Positions 20,846 through 32,071 of a stretch of 64,000 nucleotides of DNA are shown one piece after another. Position numbers and translations under genes: made by a program. A model generated the notes under the pieces. That model saw only the letters and a program-made list of their open reading frames with translations. It did no database searches and was not told the origin of the DNA. Position 1 is the stretch's first letter; each line of letters starts with the position of its first letter. This stretch comes from Orientallactaga sibirica. Taxonomy: Eukaryota; Chordata; Mammalia; Rodentia; Dipodidae. Location of the stretch: positions 4,924,001 to 4,988,000 of the forward strand of contig JAEOAD010000982.1 of NCBI GenBank assembly GCA_036365145.1. The letters run 5' to 3'.

Positions 20846-22821
20846 CATTGCTACTTTCTTTAGGTTGAACCAAACAAGCATACAAAAGGGGAGTAGTATC
20901 TTTGATTAAGAGGACGGACTTGAAGGACTGTCAGTTTTAGGACATGATGGATTAGAGGGTCCAAGAAATGCTATGGTTTTTTTTGCCAACTGTGCACTTT
21001 CTGCCTGGGTTGGATATTCCAAAGGAGGATGAATGTCCCTAAGAGCTGAGGTGCAAAGGCTCACAATGTTTTCGTGAACTTACATTGGTCTTCTATTCAT
21101 TGTATCTCATGCAGGGTGGTGAGGAGAGTGAGTGCTCAGATTTGCATAGCAACCATAAATGACTCTCTCTATATATTGTCTTAGAAGTGGGATTCAGTAT
21201 TAAGGAGAAGGGTAGAGTCTAGAAAGCTATCCCCACTGGAAACTAGTTGATATTTTCTTCACATATTGATGATGCTCTTTGTTAGAATTATGAGAGGTTT
21301 AAAGCAGGGCCAATAGTAGTGAATTCCAGGTCAGCCTGGGCTAGAGTGAAACCCTACCTAGAAAAACAAAACAAAACAAAACAAAGGACACTAAACCACT
21401 GAGCCATCTCTCCATCCCATAGAGAGTAATTTTAATCAGTCACATAATGTAATGCAATCGCCTAATCTGGTGTCATATTGCAATTTCCTGAGTTGAAATG
21501 CCCTCTCCTGGAAAAAGGAGGGATGGTCATAAGACTCAGAAAGTAAACGACTCACATATTTTGTGCAGCACCTGGAACTCACAAGATTAACAGTCCAATT
21601 CCAAAGGTACTAGAAGCAGTGAATACCTGCTGAGGAAAAAACTCTCCTCCCAGATGAGGTGCCTTTGAGTCACGCTGTAAGCTCCAGAAAAACAACTTTT
21701 GTGAGTCATCACCATGCTGGAGTGGGCTTGTCTGAGTCATCCATACTTCTATAAGTAACCCCTCACCTATGCTCTCTGTGTAATCTCAATAACCTCACTG
21801 GTTAACCAAGTTAGATTTTATTGTGATCATACTTTGGTCTATCATCTGTGCCCTTCTTTGGGGTCAATAGATGTGTGTTTGCTTCTCAATAGGAAAAGCT
21901 GGGAATACAGCTGGGAATGTAGCTGAGTTGTACATTGTTTGCCTAGCTTACACAAGGCCATGGATTTCATCCCATGCACCAAAGAAGCAAACAAAGATAA
22001 AACAAACAAACAAACAAAAATATGTTAAAGTGAAACAGAAAAGTACAGTAGGTAATGCCCATTGTGACGAGGGGTCGGTATAAAATAGAGATGTGCTCTG
22101 AAAGCTATTTACTTCACTATAACAACACATTTCTTAAGTTGCTTGTGGCAAAATGGGAACTTGTCTGCATTCTGTAGACTCCCTGGCATCAGTTCCCTGT
22201 TTCTAAGGTAAGATTTCATTTTTGTCTTTTGATCCTGTATCTCTTCCTTCCCTGGCAGTAAAGACTGGAGCTACCACTAGCCCTCAACCAAGGACAGCCA
22301 CCTCTGCTCCATTTGCACCTGAAATTCTTCCCTTCGTGAGTTCAATAACCCTCATTCAGAACTTACCCAAAATCGCACATGAGTCTATATCTTGGTTAAA
22401 CTTCCTTCAATGATAGCCATAACATCTGAAGTCATTCTGGCTTTGATCATAATCCACAGTGAATGCTGCTTTGTAATCAGCAGGGACTGTGGAATTTTTC
22501 AAAAGTGGAAATCGTTTAACTTGTACAAGTTAGACCCATCATAGAATTGAGAATTCATTGCCACAAAGTCCTATGTACTTATGAGTGAAGATGATTAAAC
22601 GTCCTACTTATAAAAACATGGAAAGCATGATTGTAGATGACTAACATGCTCTGGTTATACCACCACTTTCAATAGTGACATTAATTATAGCAGTTAATAA
22701 TCATTAACAAATGACTAACTAATAATTAGTTATTATTAGCAACAGAAATAAGTGACTCAAATATTTTTATTGTCATTGAAGACTACTTCTTTCATAAATA
22801 TTTTTTAAAAAAATATGTTGA
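20846..22821. other. Mostly unique DNA, about 2 kb
   Basis: It contains only a partial B1 (21317-21385). A possible small exon signal lies at 22259-22335 and a TAAT-rich cluster at 22679-22740; both are described separately under the findings. Open frames here are short and have no motif. Confidence 0.45.
21317..21385 (+). mobile_element. B1 3' fragment
   Basis: Only the 3' third is present (TAGTGAATTCCAGGTCAGCC ... CTAGAAAAACAAAACAAAAC). Immediately after it, CTGAGCCATCTCTCCATCCC at 21400-21419 resembles the reversed head of a tRNA SINE. Confidence 0.8.
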
Positions 22822-22822
22822 T

Positions 22823-23038
22823 GGGCGGGAGAGATGGCTTAGGGGTTAAGGCGCATGCCTGCGAAGCCCAAGGACCCTGGTTCGATTCTCCAGGTCCCAC
22901 GTAAGCCACATGCACATGGTGGCACATGCATCTGGAGTTTGTTTGCACTGGCTAGAGGCTCTGGCATGCCCATTCTCTCTCACTCTCTTCCCCCCCCATT
23001 TGTCTCTAACTAAATAAAAGTAAAAAAAATCTTAAAAA
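22823..23038 (+). mobile_element. B2-like tRNA SINE
   Basis: A sense copy with head GGGCGGGAGAGATGGCTTAG, B box GGTTCGATTCTCC and an A-rich tail. Its flanks AAAATATGTTGA and AAAATAGGTTGA look like a diverged target duplication. Confidence 0.9.
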
Positions 23039-23049
23039 ATAAAAGAAGA

Positions 23050-23904
23050 AAAAATAGGTTGAACATGAAACATCATAGGGAATATTTTTCTACAGTAAAA
23101 GATGAGATTCTGAAGCATCAATAGTTTTTTTTTTAGCTGTTCATGTAAAATACATGCAAGAAATATTTGGTGAAAGTAATAGACCCTTTAAAAACTATTT
23201 CAACATTTAAATATGATTTGCTATAAGAAGAATTATTAACTTTCCTTTGGCTGTATTTTTTTTTCTCTTACCTTCCTCAGGAGAAACAAATACACAATGA
23301 TAATGTGTTCAGTGAAGCATAGCATTATGGTAAATGAATTTTCTGTTTAGGGAATTTTAATCTAAGGGAGGAATTTAAACAGAACTATTGAATGGTAAGA
23401 CACTTCAACTTTAATAAAGCAAAAGCAGTTGATGAGCTGTCATGATAAAAGAAACAATCTGACGTCCTGTCAAAGAAAATGAACTTGTGTACTGAATTTC
23501 TGACTGAGCACATTGAAAATTGTCTCATGGTAGAAAGTATAACAATTTTTCTTTGGAATGAATTATGCCTATCTTACATAGTGTTAACCAACGTTTTGTA
23601 AAAACTTTTAAATATGTGTGTACATATATTTTTTTTCCTTATTCTGAAATGAAGTTGATGCTTAAGGACTAGGAGGAATTTCATAAAGATGTTTTGTTCC
23701 AGAAATTTATAGGGATTATTACCAAGAATAATTATAAATGCTGGCTATTTCTCTCTTCCTTAGGTAAGAGAAGAGATTCATAATCACAGAAGTTTGTATT
23801 TCGAAAAAGTAGACTATTAAGAATAAAGGAAATGCAAATTATTTGCTATTCAAAAAAATTGTAAAGTTTTTACAGTCTTTTTGAGTGGCATTTTGCAGCT
23901 ATTT
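23050..23904. other. Unique AT-rich DNA, no gene seen
   Basis: About 850 bases with no recognised repeat and only very short open frames. Confidence 0.5.
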
Positions 23905-23910
23905 TAAAAT

Positions 23911-24107
23911 ATTTTATTCTTTTAATTTATGAGAGTGAGAGAGCAAGACATAGCGAGAGAGATAATTGGCACACCAGGGCCTTAGCCACTGCAAACAAAC
24001 TCTAGGTGCATGTGCTACATTGTGTTTATATGGGTTCTGGGGAACTGAACCAGGGTCCTTGGGCTTTGCAGGCAAATGCCTTAACCACTAAGTAATCTCT
24101 CCAGCTC
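23911..24107 (-). mobile_element. B2-like tRNA SINE (first of three)
   Basis: An antisense copy that ends in TAATCTCTCCAGCT. The preceding sequence GCAGCTATTTTAAAAT resembles the sequence after the second and third copies, suggesting repeated insertion at one target. Confidence 0.88.
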
Positions 24108-24113
24108 TAAGTA

Positions 24114-24308
24114 TCTTTTTTTCATTTATTTATTTGAGAAATTGAGAGAGAGAGATTGAGAGTGCACCAGGGCCTCCAGCTACTGCAAACGAACTCCAGA
24201 TGCATGCAGCACTTTGTGCATCTGGCTTATGTGGTTCTTGGGGAATTGAACCTGCATCCTTTGGCTTTGCAGGCAAGCACCTTAACTGCTAAGCCATCTC
24301 TCTAGCCC
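24114..24308 (-). mobile_element. B2-like tRNA SINE (second of three)
   Basis: An antisense copy from TTCATTTATTTATTTGAG to GCCATCTCTCTAGCCC, followed directly by ATGTAGCTATTTTAAAAAT. Confidence 0.9.
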
Positions 24309-24327
24309 ATGTAGCTATTTTAAAAAT

Positions 24328-24530
24328 TATTTTATTTTTATTTATTTGAGAGAGAAAGGGAGAGAAAGAGAGAGAAAGGGCACACCAGGGCCTCCAACCA
24401 CTGCAAATGAACTCCAGAGGCATGTGCCAGTTTGTGCATCTGGCTTATGGTGTGTCCTGGGGAATCAAACCTGGGTCCTTAGGCTTCACAGGCAAGTGCC
24501 GTAATCGCTAAGCCATCTCTCCAGCCCCCC
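24328..24530 (-). mobile_element. B2-like tRNA SINE (third of three)
   Basis: An antisense copy ending CCATCTCTCCAGCCCCCC, followed by ATGTAGCTATTTTTAG. ATGTAGCTATTTT on both sides is its target duplication. Confidence 0.92.
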
Positions 24531-24796
24531 ATGTAGCTATTTTTAGCTAGCACAAGTAAGAAATGTGGGCTTGTTACTCTTAGACTATCATTTTATTTAC
24601 ATTGGCAAATCTCTGCCAAAAGGACAGAGTGAATATTTTTCTAAGATTCAAAAAAGTAAAGCATAATTCAAAAAATGAAAAATGTATTTGCTTCATAAAT
24701 ATGTCAATGAGATAAATTTACCCAGCTAATAAAACAAGATTCTCACACTTAAACACACACATTTTACATAATTCTGGGGAATAAAAACAACAGTAA

Positions 24797-24984
24797 GGGC
24801 TGGAGAAATGGCTTAACAGTTAAGGTGCTTGCCTGCAAAGCCTAAAGACCCAGGTTCGATTACCCAGAGCCTATGTGAGCCAGATATACAAGATGGTGTG
24901 TGTGTCTGGAATTTGCAATGGCTAGAGGCCTTGGCACACCCATTCTCTCTCCCTAATAAATAAAGTAAAATTTAAAATATTTAA
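24797..24984 (+). mobile_element. B2-like tRNA SINE
   Basis: A sense copy with head GGGCTGGAGAAATGGCTTAA, B-box-like GGTTCGATTACCC and a short AATAAATAAAGT tail. The CT run is reduced to CTCTCTCC. Confidence 0.9.
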
Positions 24985-26132
24985 GTAAAGAATGATAAAC
25001 TCCTCCACATCTCATCACAAAAGGACAAATGAATATCAAACATAGAAAAAGTCTAAAATTTAAAATTAATACAATCTCTTACTACCTGGTAAAAGGAAAA
25101 TATCAATCTCAAAATTGAAGAATTTATAAAATTAATTTTTATTGTGTGTAACTAAAGCATGCTTATAAGAATGACATTCTCAATAATTATAATAATAAAG
25201 TTAAAGAATAAATATTGAGGCAGTTTAAAGTCAGTAGAGCCCCTAAATTTAACTAAAAGGGGAAATATCTTTGGCCTTTAAAGGGGGAATCTGGTTCTTC
25301 CTTATCTTTTTTCCTAACCAAGTCCTCACAGCCTCTACTTTGCTGGAGGACACAGCTAGCAAAAGAAGGGTCTAGGTCTTTCTGTATATTTTCTTACCTA
25401 AAGGAGTTCCCCATTCTGGGAAGGTTTCTCTGCAAGATTCTCCTCTCCAAGAAGTAATGGCTGGACACCTGATATGGGGAGGGGACTGACCAACTCAGCT
25501 CACATACAGTAAATTCCCATAAAAGATACCAATCAATGACACCCCAGGTTGGTTTTCCCATTTCACAGACCCCTGTTTTGTCATACAGGAGCTCTGCCTT
25601 CTCTCCTTCTTTTAAGCTATATGATAAAAATTTTTCTAGAATTCACCCTTTATGAACTGTAGAGTTTATTCATCAAATTTATAAAACAAGAACATTGAGG
25701 CCACTAACTCAGTATAGGTTTTGTGTGACTGTCAGTCTGGTACCCAAATTCCTGAGTTAAAGGGCAACCAAGAGCCAGAATGGCATCATTCACTATCAAA
25801 GACACCCCAAATTTCTGTATCAATCAATGAACATTCAACTCAAGTTGTTAAAGTTAATGAGGAAAATTAAAAACTCATATTAGGCATTAGAAGACTGATA
25901 CATGATTTAACATAAATAAATTAAAATTATTCTTTTGAAAAATTAAAACAGTGGTAAGCGAAAGGCAATGATTACTATTGCTTTATAAACCCATTCTTCT
26001 GCAAGTAAAAACTAACATATTCATATGTAAATAATTAAAGTATAGTAGATGGAGAAAGGCAAATGATCATTTGGAGATATGAAGGTATTCAAAAAATTCA
26101 TAGAAGATGCATTAGAAGGAGTAAAAAAAAAT
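24985..26132. other. AT-rich DNA, possible old LTR
   Basis: The middle part (about 25240-25760) differs in style: it is less AT-rich, with a CATAAAAGATACC TATA-like block at 25517 and pyrimidine-rich stretches, like a retroviral LTR. I cannot find definite TG...CA ends or a target duplication, so this is only a suggestion. Confidence 0.3.
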
Positions 26133-26350
26133 GGGCTGGAAAGACGGCTTAGTGATCAAGGCACTTGCTTGCAAAGCCAAAGGACCCAGTTTCATTTCTC
26201 CAGAACCCATGTAAGCCAAATGCACATTCTGGTGCATGTGTCTGGAGTTCATTTGCAGTGGCTACAGGCCTGGACACATCCATTTTCTCCCTTGCTGTCT
26301 CCTTCTCTCTCCCCCCTCAAATAAATAAATAAATAAAATATTTTTAAAAA
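26133..26350 (+). mobile_element. B2-like tRNA SINE
   Basis: A sense copy with head GGGCTGGAAAGACGGCTTAG and an AAATAAATAAATAAATAAA tail at 26319-26337. Confidence 0.9.
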
Positions 26351-26435
26351 GTAATTCTTTTAAAAAAGAGTAAAAAGTTAATAAACTTGCTAGTGACAAT
26401 ATTAACATGAAAATTTCTTTGCAGAAAACTCCCTG

Positions 26436-26634
26436 CTGGGGCAGGAGAGATGGCTCAATGTTTAAAGCACTTGCCTGCAATGTCTAACAATCCACTTATA
26501 CCAGTTGCACAAAGTAGTGCATTTATCTGGAGTTCATTGCAGTGTCAAGAGGCTGTGGCAATCCATATTCTCATACTTGTTCTCTCTCTCTCTCTCTCTC
26601 TCTCATTGCAAATAAATAAAAATAAAAAACATTT
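26436..26634 (+). mobile_element. B2-like tRNA SINE, internally shortened
   Basis: Flanked by 12-bp near-identical repeats, GAAAACTCCCTG at 26424-26435 and CAAAACTCCCTG at 26635-26646. The middle lacks several bases around the B box, yet the CT run (26581-26604) and A-rich tail are intact. Confidence 0.9.
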
Positions 26635-26989
26635 CAAAACTCCCTGTTAGAAAATATGATGGAGTGAAAATTTCTGTGTATAATAGCAGTAATCAGGAGA
26701 ATAGAAAATATTAACAATACTTTTCACAAGAATAACACTGGAGTCAAATGAAAGAAATGTTAAGTTTTCACTGAGAGATAGGAAAAATAAATGCAAAATG
26801 AAATCTTTATCTGAGAATGGACATTACAATAGTCTCCAGTGATACTTGCTTCTCAATTAAAGATGGAAATCATAGAGAACTTGAGTCTTTAACCTACTAT
26901 CCCAGTATTTCCAGGCATTGTTATAGAAGGATTTAAAATGATTGCCCAAAGTACATATGTTAATTCTATGATCAGTGAGCTTGGAGAAC

Positions 26990-27232
26990 CTTCTGTGCTT
27001 CAATTTGTGCTGAATGTCACTTCATGGTAGCTGAGAGGCAAAGAAAGAGAACAGAAAGCTCTGTAATCCCACAATTCCCTTCAAAGCCACACTCCGGAGA
27101 GACTTAACTTCCTCCCACAAGGCCCCACCTTTTGTAGGTTCTACTCCTTCCCAACAGGGCTGGTAACAAAGCTTTCTTCATATGAGCCTTTGGGGGACAC
27201 TTATCCAAATCACAGTACAAGCCACAACAAAA
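26990..27232 (-). mobile_element. MaLR-like LTR fragment, antisense
   Basis: The antisense order AAGAGAACAGAAAGC..., CTTCCTCCCACAAGGCCCCACC, then GAGCCTTTGGGGGACACTTATCC and AAATCACAGTAC matches the 5' half of MaLR LTRs read backwards. The 3' half is missing. Confidence 0.55.
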
Positions 27233-28056
27233 ACAAAAAGAACACCAAGATTTACAGAGCACCTCATTCCTACTCTTCTCCTTTTTATTTTATTCAGTCT
27301 AACTTTGTCCACACAACTACATCTATTTGTTTATTCATGAAAACATACCCAAATTCTACTGTCTTCCATGTCAATACATGGAGATAGTACATGTTTTTAG
27401 TGCAAATGAGCAGAGTTTATTATGTAGCTCAACAGTTTAGCAATCCCTATTATAGGACACTTGATTCATTTCCTGTTATTGGCAAATTCACTTATGTGTG
27501 ACCCTGTGATCCACAACATATCAAACATTGAAGATAGCTGGTACTAAAGGTTTTCCTGTGTCTCTAGTTAAAAATGCAAAAAGAAAAAAAAAAAAAAAAA
27601 AAGAAAAAATGCAAAATCTGTTTTCTCTCCCAATAGTAAGCTTATGGTTTGTTCATGTATGTGAATTTTATTGATAGCATGATAAGCATACCTGAGCCGC
27701 CACATCATTTCAGCATGTGCTAATTCTCCCTCAACCACAGAAGTAAGTTGAAAATGAAAACTCAAGTGAAACCACGCTAATCCATCAAGTTTGACATGGT
27801 GTTTGTTGTTAATAAATGCCTTTGATGATTTTTAAATCCCTTTCAGCTGCTGGGGAAGGAAAATGATAAAGATGTGAAGCATAGGAGACTTCCTTGGTTT
27901 CCAAGCCAACTGTATTTTATGGATGGAGTGAACATTTCTCTCAATATTATTTTTAGACAGACATCTATTAAAGCAAGCTAACACATATGTACCCAGATCA
28001 GCCCAATTGGAAAACAAGAGCCATCTCCACTCCACAATTAAAAATATTCCTCACAA
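27233..28056. other. Unique DNA, no gene seen
   Basis: It contains an A-rich run at 27577-27609. The open frames at 27568-27765 and 27832-28035 on the minus strand have no motif. Confidence 0.45.
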
Positions 28057-28830
28057 TTTTTATACCCTTATATAATATATTTTTATCATAACACCCTTCC
28101 ACTACTTTCTCTTATTCTACTCTTCCTAACCTTCTCAGAACCCCTTCTTCTTCCCCACTATCCCTCTTCTATTTTGATATCATGCGTGTGTGCATGTGTT
28201 TAACCCAGTGAGTTTAACTGCGTTGCTTACGTAATCATGGAGGGTACCAGAGCACATGCAGTAAAACTTGTGAAACTTATCAGTGGCTAATACCACTAAA
28301 GAAAATATTTCCCCTTCCTCTAGAGAGCATTAACTACCAATAACTTCTCTGTAAGGGATGGAGGGAGGCATCATGTCCTCCACCCCCATCCATGAAGGAT
28401 TATTCATAGGCCTGATCTTGTGAGGAAGCCACAGCTGCTTTGAGTTCATGTGTGTGACAGCCATGGCATACCCGGAAGGCAGCATTCCACAGGACTCCGC
28501 CCCATCTGCTGGCTCTTCTATTCTTTCTGCTATCTCTTCAGAAATGATCACTGAGGGGTTGGAGAGATGGCTTGGAAAGCCAGGGAATCCTGGTTCAATT
28601 CCCCAGGTCCCACGTAAGCCAGATGCACAGGGGGGTGCATGCGTCTGGAGTTCATTTGCAGTGGCTGGAGGCCCTGGCGCACCCATTCTCTCTCTCTCTC
28701 TCTGCATCTTTCTCTCTCTCAAATAAATAACATATATGAAATGATCCCTGAGCCTTCCCAGGCATGATATAGTTTCTCATTTAGTGTTGACTACTCAATA
28801 GTCACCTATTATAGGCAATTTGATGAGTTT
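28057..28830 (-). mobile_element. L1 3'UTR fragment, interrupted
   Basis: A pyrimidine-rich start is followed by the rodent L1/Lx 3'-end blocks CCCAGTGAGTTTAACTGCG, CATCCATGAAGGATTATTCATAGG, CCGCCCCATCTGCTGGCTC and, after the SINE, CCTGAGCCTTCCC. No ORF2 sequence is attached. The 130-codon minus frame 28330-28722 reads through this and the SINE and is not a gene. Confidence 0.7.
28556..28737 (+). mobile_element. B2-like SINE inserted in L1 3'UTR
   Basis: Bounded by GAAATGATCACTGAG at 28541-28555 and GAAATGATCCCTGAG at 28738-28752, a 15-bp target duplication with one mismatch. The B-box region reads GGTTCAATTCCCC. Confidence 0.93.
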
Positions 28831-29408
28831 TGAGTCCATACTTTCTAACAGGTAAACATCATCATGTGCAGCCTTTGGACTATATTCTGTTGTTTAGTCA
28901 ACTGGAAAGTGTTGAGTGACAATAAGGGAACACTGCATGCCATAGCCTCTTTGGGCTGCTTCAAGCAACAGAAAATCAGGTGGTTGGTTTGTCAAAGGGT
29001 GTTTGGGAAGAGGGACCAGCTTGAATTCATAGATTAGATATTTGCTCGGGTTTGTTCTGTCACCAGACATAGCTTTAATTTTGTTATAGCTGTGTTGGAA
29101 TGCCTTTAAAGCAGTTATTCACAATTAGTATATCTGCTCAAAGGGTTCTACTAAGGTCCAACTTAGCTTTCCTAATGAGAACTGAGCAACATTTTTCAAT
29201 TTTCTAAGCATCTATAAAATTTATTACACTCCTTTTTAAATGGGATACAAGAAAGGAAATGGTAGCTATTACTTTTATAAAACTACTGTATGTCAGACAC
29301 AAAAAAGTCAGTGATTTGCATGTCATTTAACAGATTTGCATGTCATTTAACAGAAACTTATCATTCAGAGCCATGATAAACTCAGGTATGTTTGTCCAAC
29401 CTTGAAAT

Positions 29409-29411
<3 letters not shown>
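28831..29411. other. Unique DNA with a 20-bp tandem repeat
   Basis: No gene or transposon is recognised. A perfect tandem duplication of 20 bases lies at 29314-29353 (described under the findings). Confidence 0.5.
29314..29353 (+). repeat. Perfect 20-bp tandem duplication
   Basis: ATTTGCATGTCATTTAACAG is present twice in a row without any mismatch. Each copy starts with the octamer ATTTGCAT, a known POU-factor binding site. Confidence 0.97.
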
Positions 29412-29451
<40 letters not shown>

Positions 29452-29720
29452 AGGGAGGCAACAAGGGAGGGAGGGAGAAAATCAATAGTTATTATATTGA
29501 GCTAGCTAGATAATAGATATTAAGATAGATGGATGGACTGATAGATAATTGATATTGAAAAATAGATGGTAAAGATATAGATATTAAGATAGGTAGATAT
29601 TATTGAGATAGATATTTGAGATAAATAGCTATATAGACAGAAGATACCTGAAATTGAGGTTGGTATGCACTGAGATAGATAATAGATAGATACTGAGAAC
29701 AGTAAATATTGAGATAGAGA
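29412..29720 (+). repeat. Purine-rich block: (GA)n, (GGGA)n, GATA-like repeat
   Basis: A pure GA run at 29414-29447 passes into GGGAGGGAGG sequence to about 29479. A degenerate GATA/AGATATTGA repeat then extends to about 29720. The last part has many near-copies of GATAGAT and ATATTGAGATAGA, consistent with an old decayed microsatellite. Confidence 0.85.
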
Positions 29721-30539
29721 TAGAATGGCATGCTCTCATTCTCTGAGATAACAAAATTGTGTAATATGTAAATTCACCATAACTAAGGTCATTAGGACCT
29801 TAAGAATATGTCATCCATGTTCTGTTCATTTTGTTCCATTTTCTCAAAGCCATCCAATGCATCCATCAAGGTACTCTAGGGCCTAAACATATCAGATTTG
29901 ATTTATACTCTTCCATATTCATGAGATTACATTCACAAATTTCAAAAGTCTTTTTAAAAATATCTTCAGCATTTGAACAAGTGAGGTTCTCGAAAACCAT
30001 AATCCTCTACTGATCCACATATAATTTGCCTTTTTGCCAAGTGTTTCAGTCAGACTTGGTGATGTGTGGCTAATAATAGCGGTATTCATGTTGGCTGAAT
30101 TATTCATGCTGTTTAGTCATTCATTTATTCCTCTGAATAGATGCATGTAAGGGAAACTCCAAGCCTCCTGAAGGGGCATTTGTGCTTCATAGATCCAGGA
30201 GAAGATGTGCAGTTCCCTATCCATAATTCATTGTTACAAGGCAGCCTCCTGCCTGGGCATGTCGGAGCATGGAGACTCAATCACACAAGATCAGACAGGG
30301 CTGTTAAATCATACTGTAGTTTTCTATGAACGGAAATCATCCCTCAGGATATCCAAGCTGCAGTTTATTTGTCCCTTCAATATCTAAGGACCTCCAACTT
30401 TGAGTATATCTGAAAAGATATCAGTGGATCACAAGACATGAAAGCTTAACAGGGAGCAAAGAAGCACTGGAAATACAAGAGTCTTTCACCATAAGAAATA
30501 TTCCCATGACTAATATTGCACAGTGAGGATCTAAACTGA
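29721..30539. other. Unique DNA, no gene seen
   Basis: Several overlapping frames of about 60 codons (29831-30013, 30141-30329, 30205-30387) have no motif and no splice support. Confidence 0.45.
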
Positions 30540-30735
30540 GATGCTTTACACACAGAGAAGGGATAGAAAGTAAGTAGTTTTGCTCTACCACATGCTCCTG
30601 CCATTATACTCTGACTCACCGTAGGCCCAAATCAATGGAACCAACTGACTGTGGACTGAAACCTTGAAAACTGCAGTCCAAAAATAAACATTTTCTCCTT
30701 TACATTGATCTACTTCAATGTAAAACTAACCCATT
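30540..30735 (+). mobile_element. MaLR-like LTR 3' end, sense
   Basis: Contains CTGTGGACTGAAACCTTG followed by CAAAAATAAACATTTTCTCC, the typical polyadenylation region of this LTR group, and ends near AAAACTAACCC. The 5' part is missing. Confidence 0.55.
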
Positions 30736-30837
30736 TGATATTTTTCATATCCAGGGCTGGCTAAACAGCATCTACTTATCTAAGCTTGTTATTCACACGT
30801 ATATGAAAGGTGTCAAATAAATGAATTTTTAAAAATA

Positions 30838-31040
30838 CATGTTTTTGTTTATTTATTTACAAGGAGAGAGAGTATGAGAGAAAGAAAATGGACACAGCAA
30901 AGCCTCCTGCTGCTGCAAATGAACTCCAGATGCATGCATGATTTTGTGCGTCTGGCTTTACATGGGTCCCAGGGAATCAAATCTGGGCTAGTAGGCTTTG
31001 TTTGAAAGTGCCTTTAATGACTGAGCCATCTCTTTAGCCC
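30838..31040 (-). mobile_element. B2-like tRNA SINE
   Basis: An antisense copy from TTTATTTATTTAC to GCCATCTCTTTAGCCC. It is moderately diverged. Confidence 0.87.
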
Positions 31041-31389
31041 ATTTTGACAGAATATAGGCCTGCCTTTCCATATGACATTATATAACATGGCACTGAGGGC
31101 GTCTCAATTTCTCTACAGATCCTCTGCCACTTGAGAAGGCAGACCACAACTTGAAAACAGTAAAAGAATAAGCAAGATTCTGGAACTGTTCCCTCTATTA
31201 CAAATACTATGTGCAAGGGTAATGTAAATTCAGTAAGATCAGCTACTTCTCATGAGTACTTGTTCCTAATTTCCTCCCCACCATCTGCAGTTACAGATAT
31301 TAATTAATGTAGAAGAGCAGAAAAAAACAGGTAGAAGGCAGCCAACCTATGCTACTGTTCAAAGTGAGACTGCAGATCATCTGGGAATT

Positions 31390-31725
31390 AGTTACTTTCT
31401 TATTGCTGGAAAAAATTCTGACCAATTTAAGAAAGAAAGGATTTATTTCTGATTACAGTTTAAAAGGATAAGTCCATCATGGTGACGAAGAAATGGCAGC
31501 AGGAGCAGGAGAGAGAACAGGAAGTAGGGGTGTGACTATCAAACCTCAAGGCCTGCCCTCAGTGACACACTTCCTCTTCAAGGCTCTATCTCCTAAAGGT
31601 TCCACAACTTTCCCAAGCAGTGCCACCTTCTGGAGACCAACTGTTCAAAAGCATAAGCCTGTATACGGGACATTTCACATCCCATCCAAACAGCAGCAAT
31701 GTGCATCATAACACCTGTGATCTTA
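31390..31725 (-). mobile_element. MaLR-like solo LTR, antisense
   Basis: The antisense order is clear: TTAGTTACTTTCTTATTGCTGG, AAAGGATTTATTTCTGATTACAG, GTCCATCATGGTGACG, GGTTCCACAACTTTCC, GCCACCTTCTGGAGACC and CATCCCATCCAAACAGCAG. No internal retroviral sequence is attached. The plus frame 31493-31711 lies inside and is chance. Confidence 0.68.
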
Positions 31726-32071
31726 CAACGGAGGCAAACCCTTTACCTACAACTACTGAATCATGGTGAGCTTTTACAACTTAGCATCCACCTCAGGGTT
31801 GCTGGTTCGTTTTATGTGTTATGATGACTGAGCCACAGAGAAAACAGATGTTTGGTGTCTGTTGTAAGTGATCCTAGGTGTTGGGTTTGCCTGCTATGCA
31901 AGTGTGCTAGTAGGGTGGGCAGAGCAAAACACAGGCAAATTATAAAATTCAACTGAACAATATATACATTCTATCAAAACCATCATGGAGTATTTATATA
32001 TGAGTGGGTATTAAAACAAACAGATCATGCCTAGCGAAGTCAAAGTACCCAATGGTAGTTTTTTGCCCCAC

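Noticed and set aside
22391..22490. Minus-strand frame after an acceptor-like tract, reading ADYKAAFTVDYDQSQ
   Set aside because: Only about 30 codons before a stop, no known motif, and no donor in frame. Length alone is well within chance.
24114..24530. Possible tRNA genes from tRNA-like heads and B boxes
   Set aside because: They belong to SINEs with T/A-rich tails. No cloverleaf with a matching acceptor stem can be drawn.
28330..28722. 130-codon minus frame that looks protein-like
   Set aside because: It combines an L1 3'UTR fragment with a B2-like SINE inserted with a target duplication. The protein-like look comes from the sequence blocks of the 3'UTR.
29412..29720. Possible CRISPR-like or satellite array
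   Set aside because: The unit is a degenerate GATA-type microsatellite with no constant repeat and spacer pattern.
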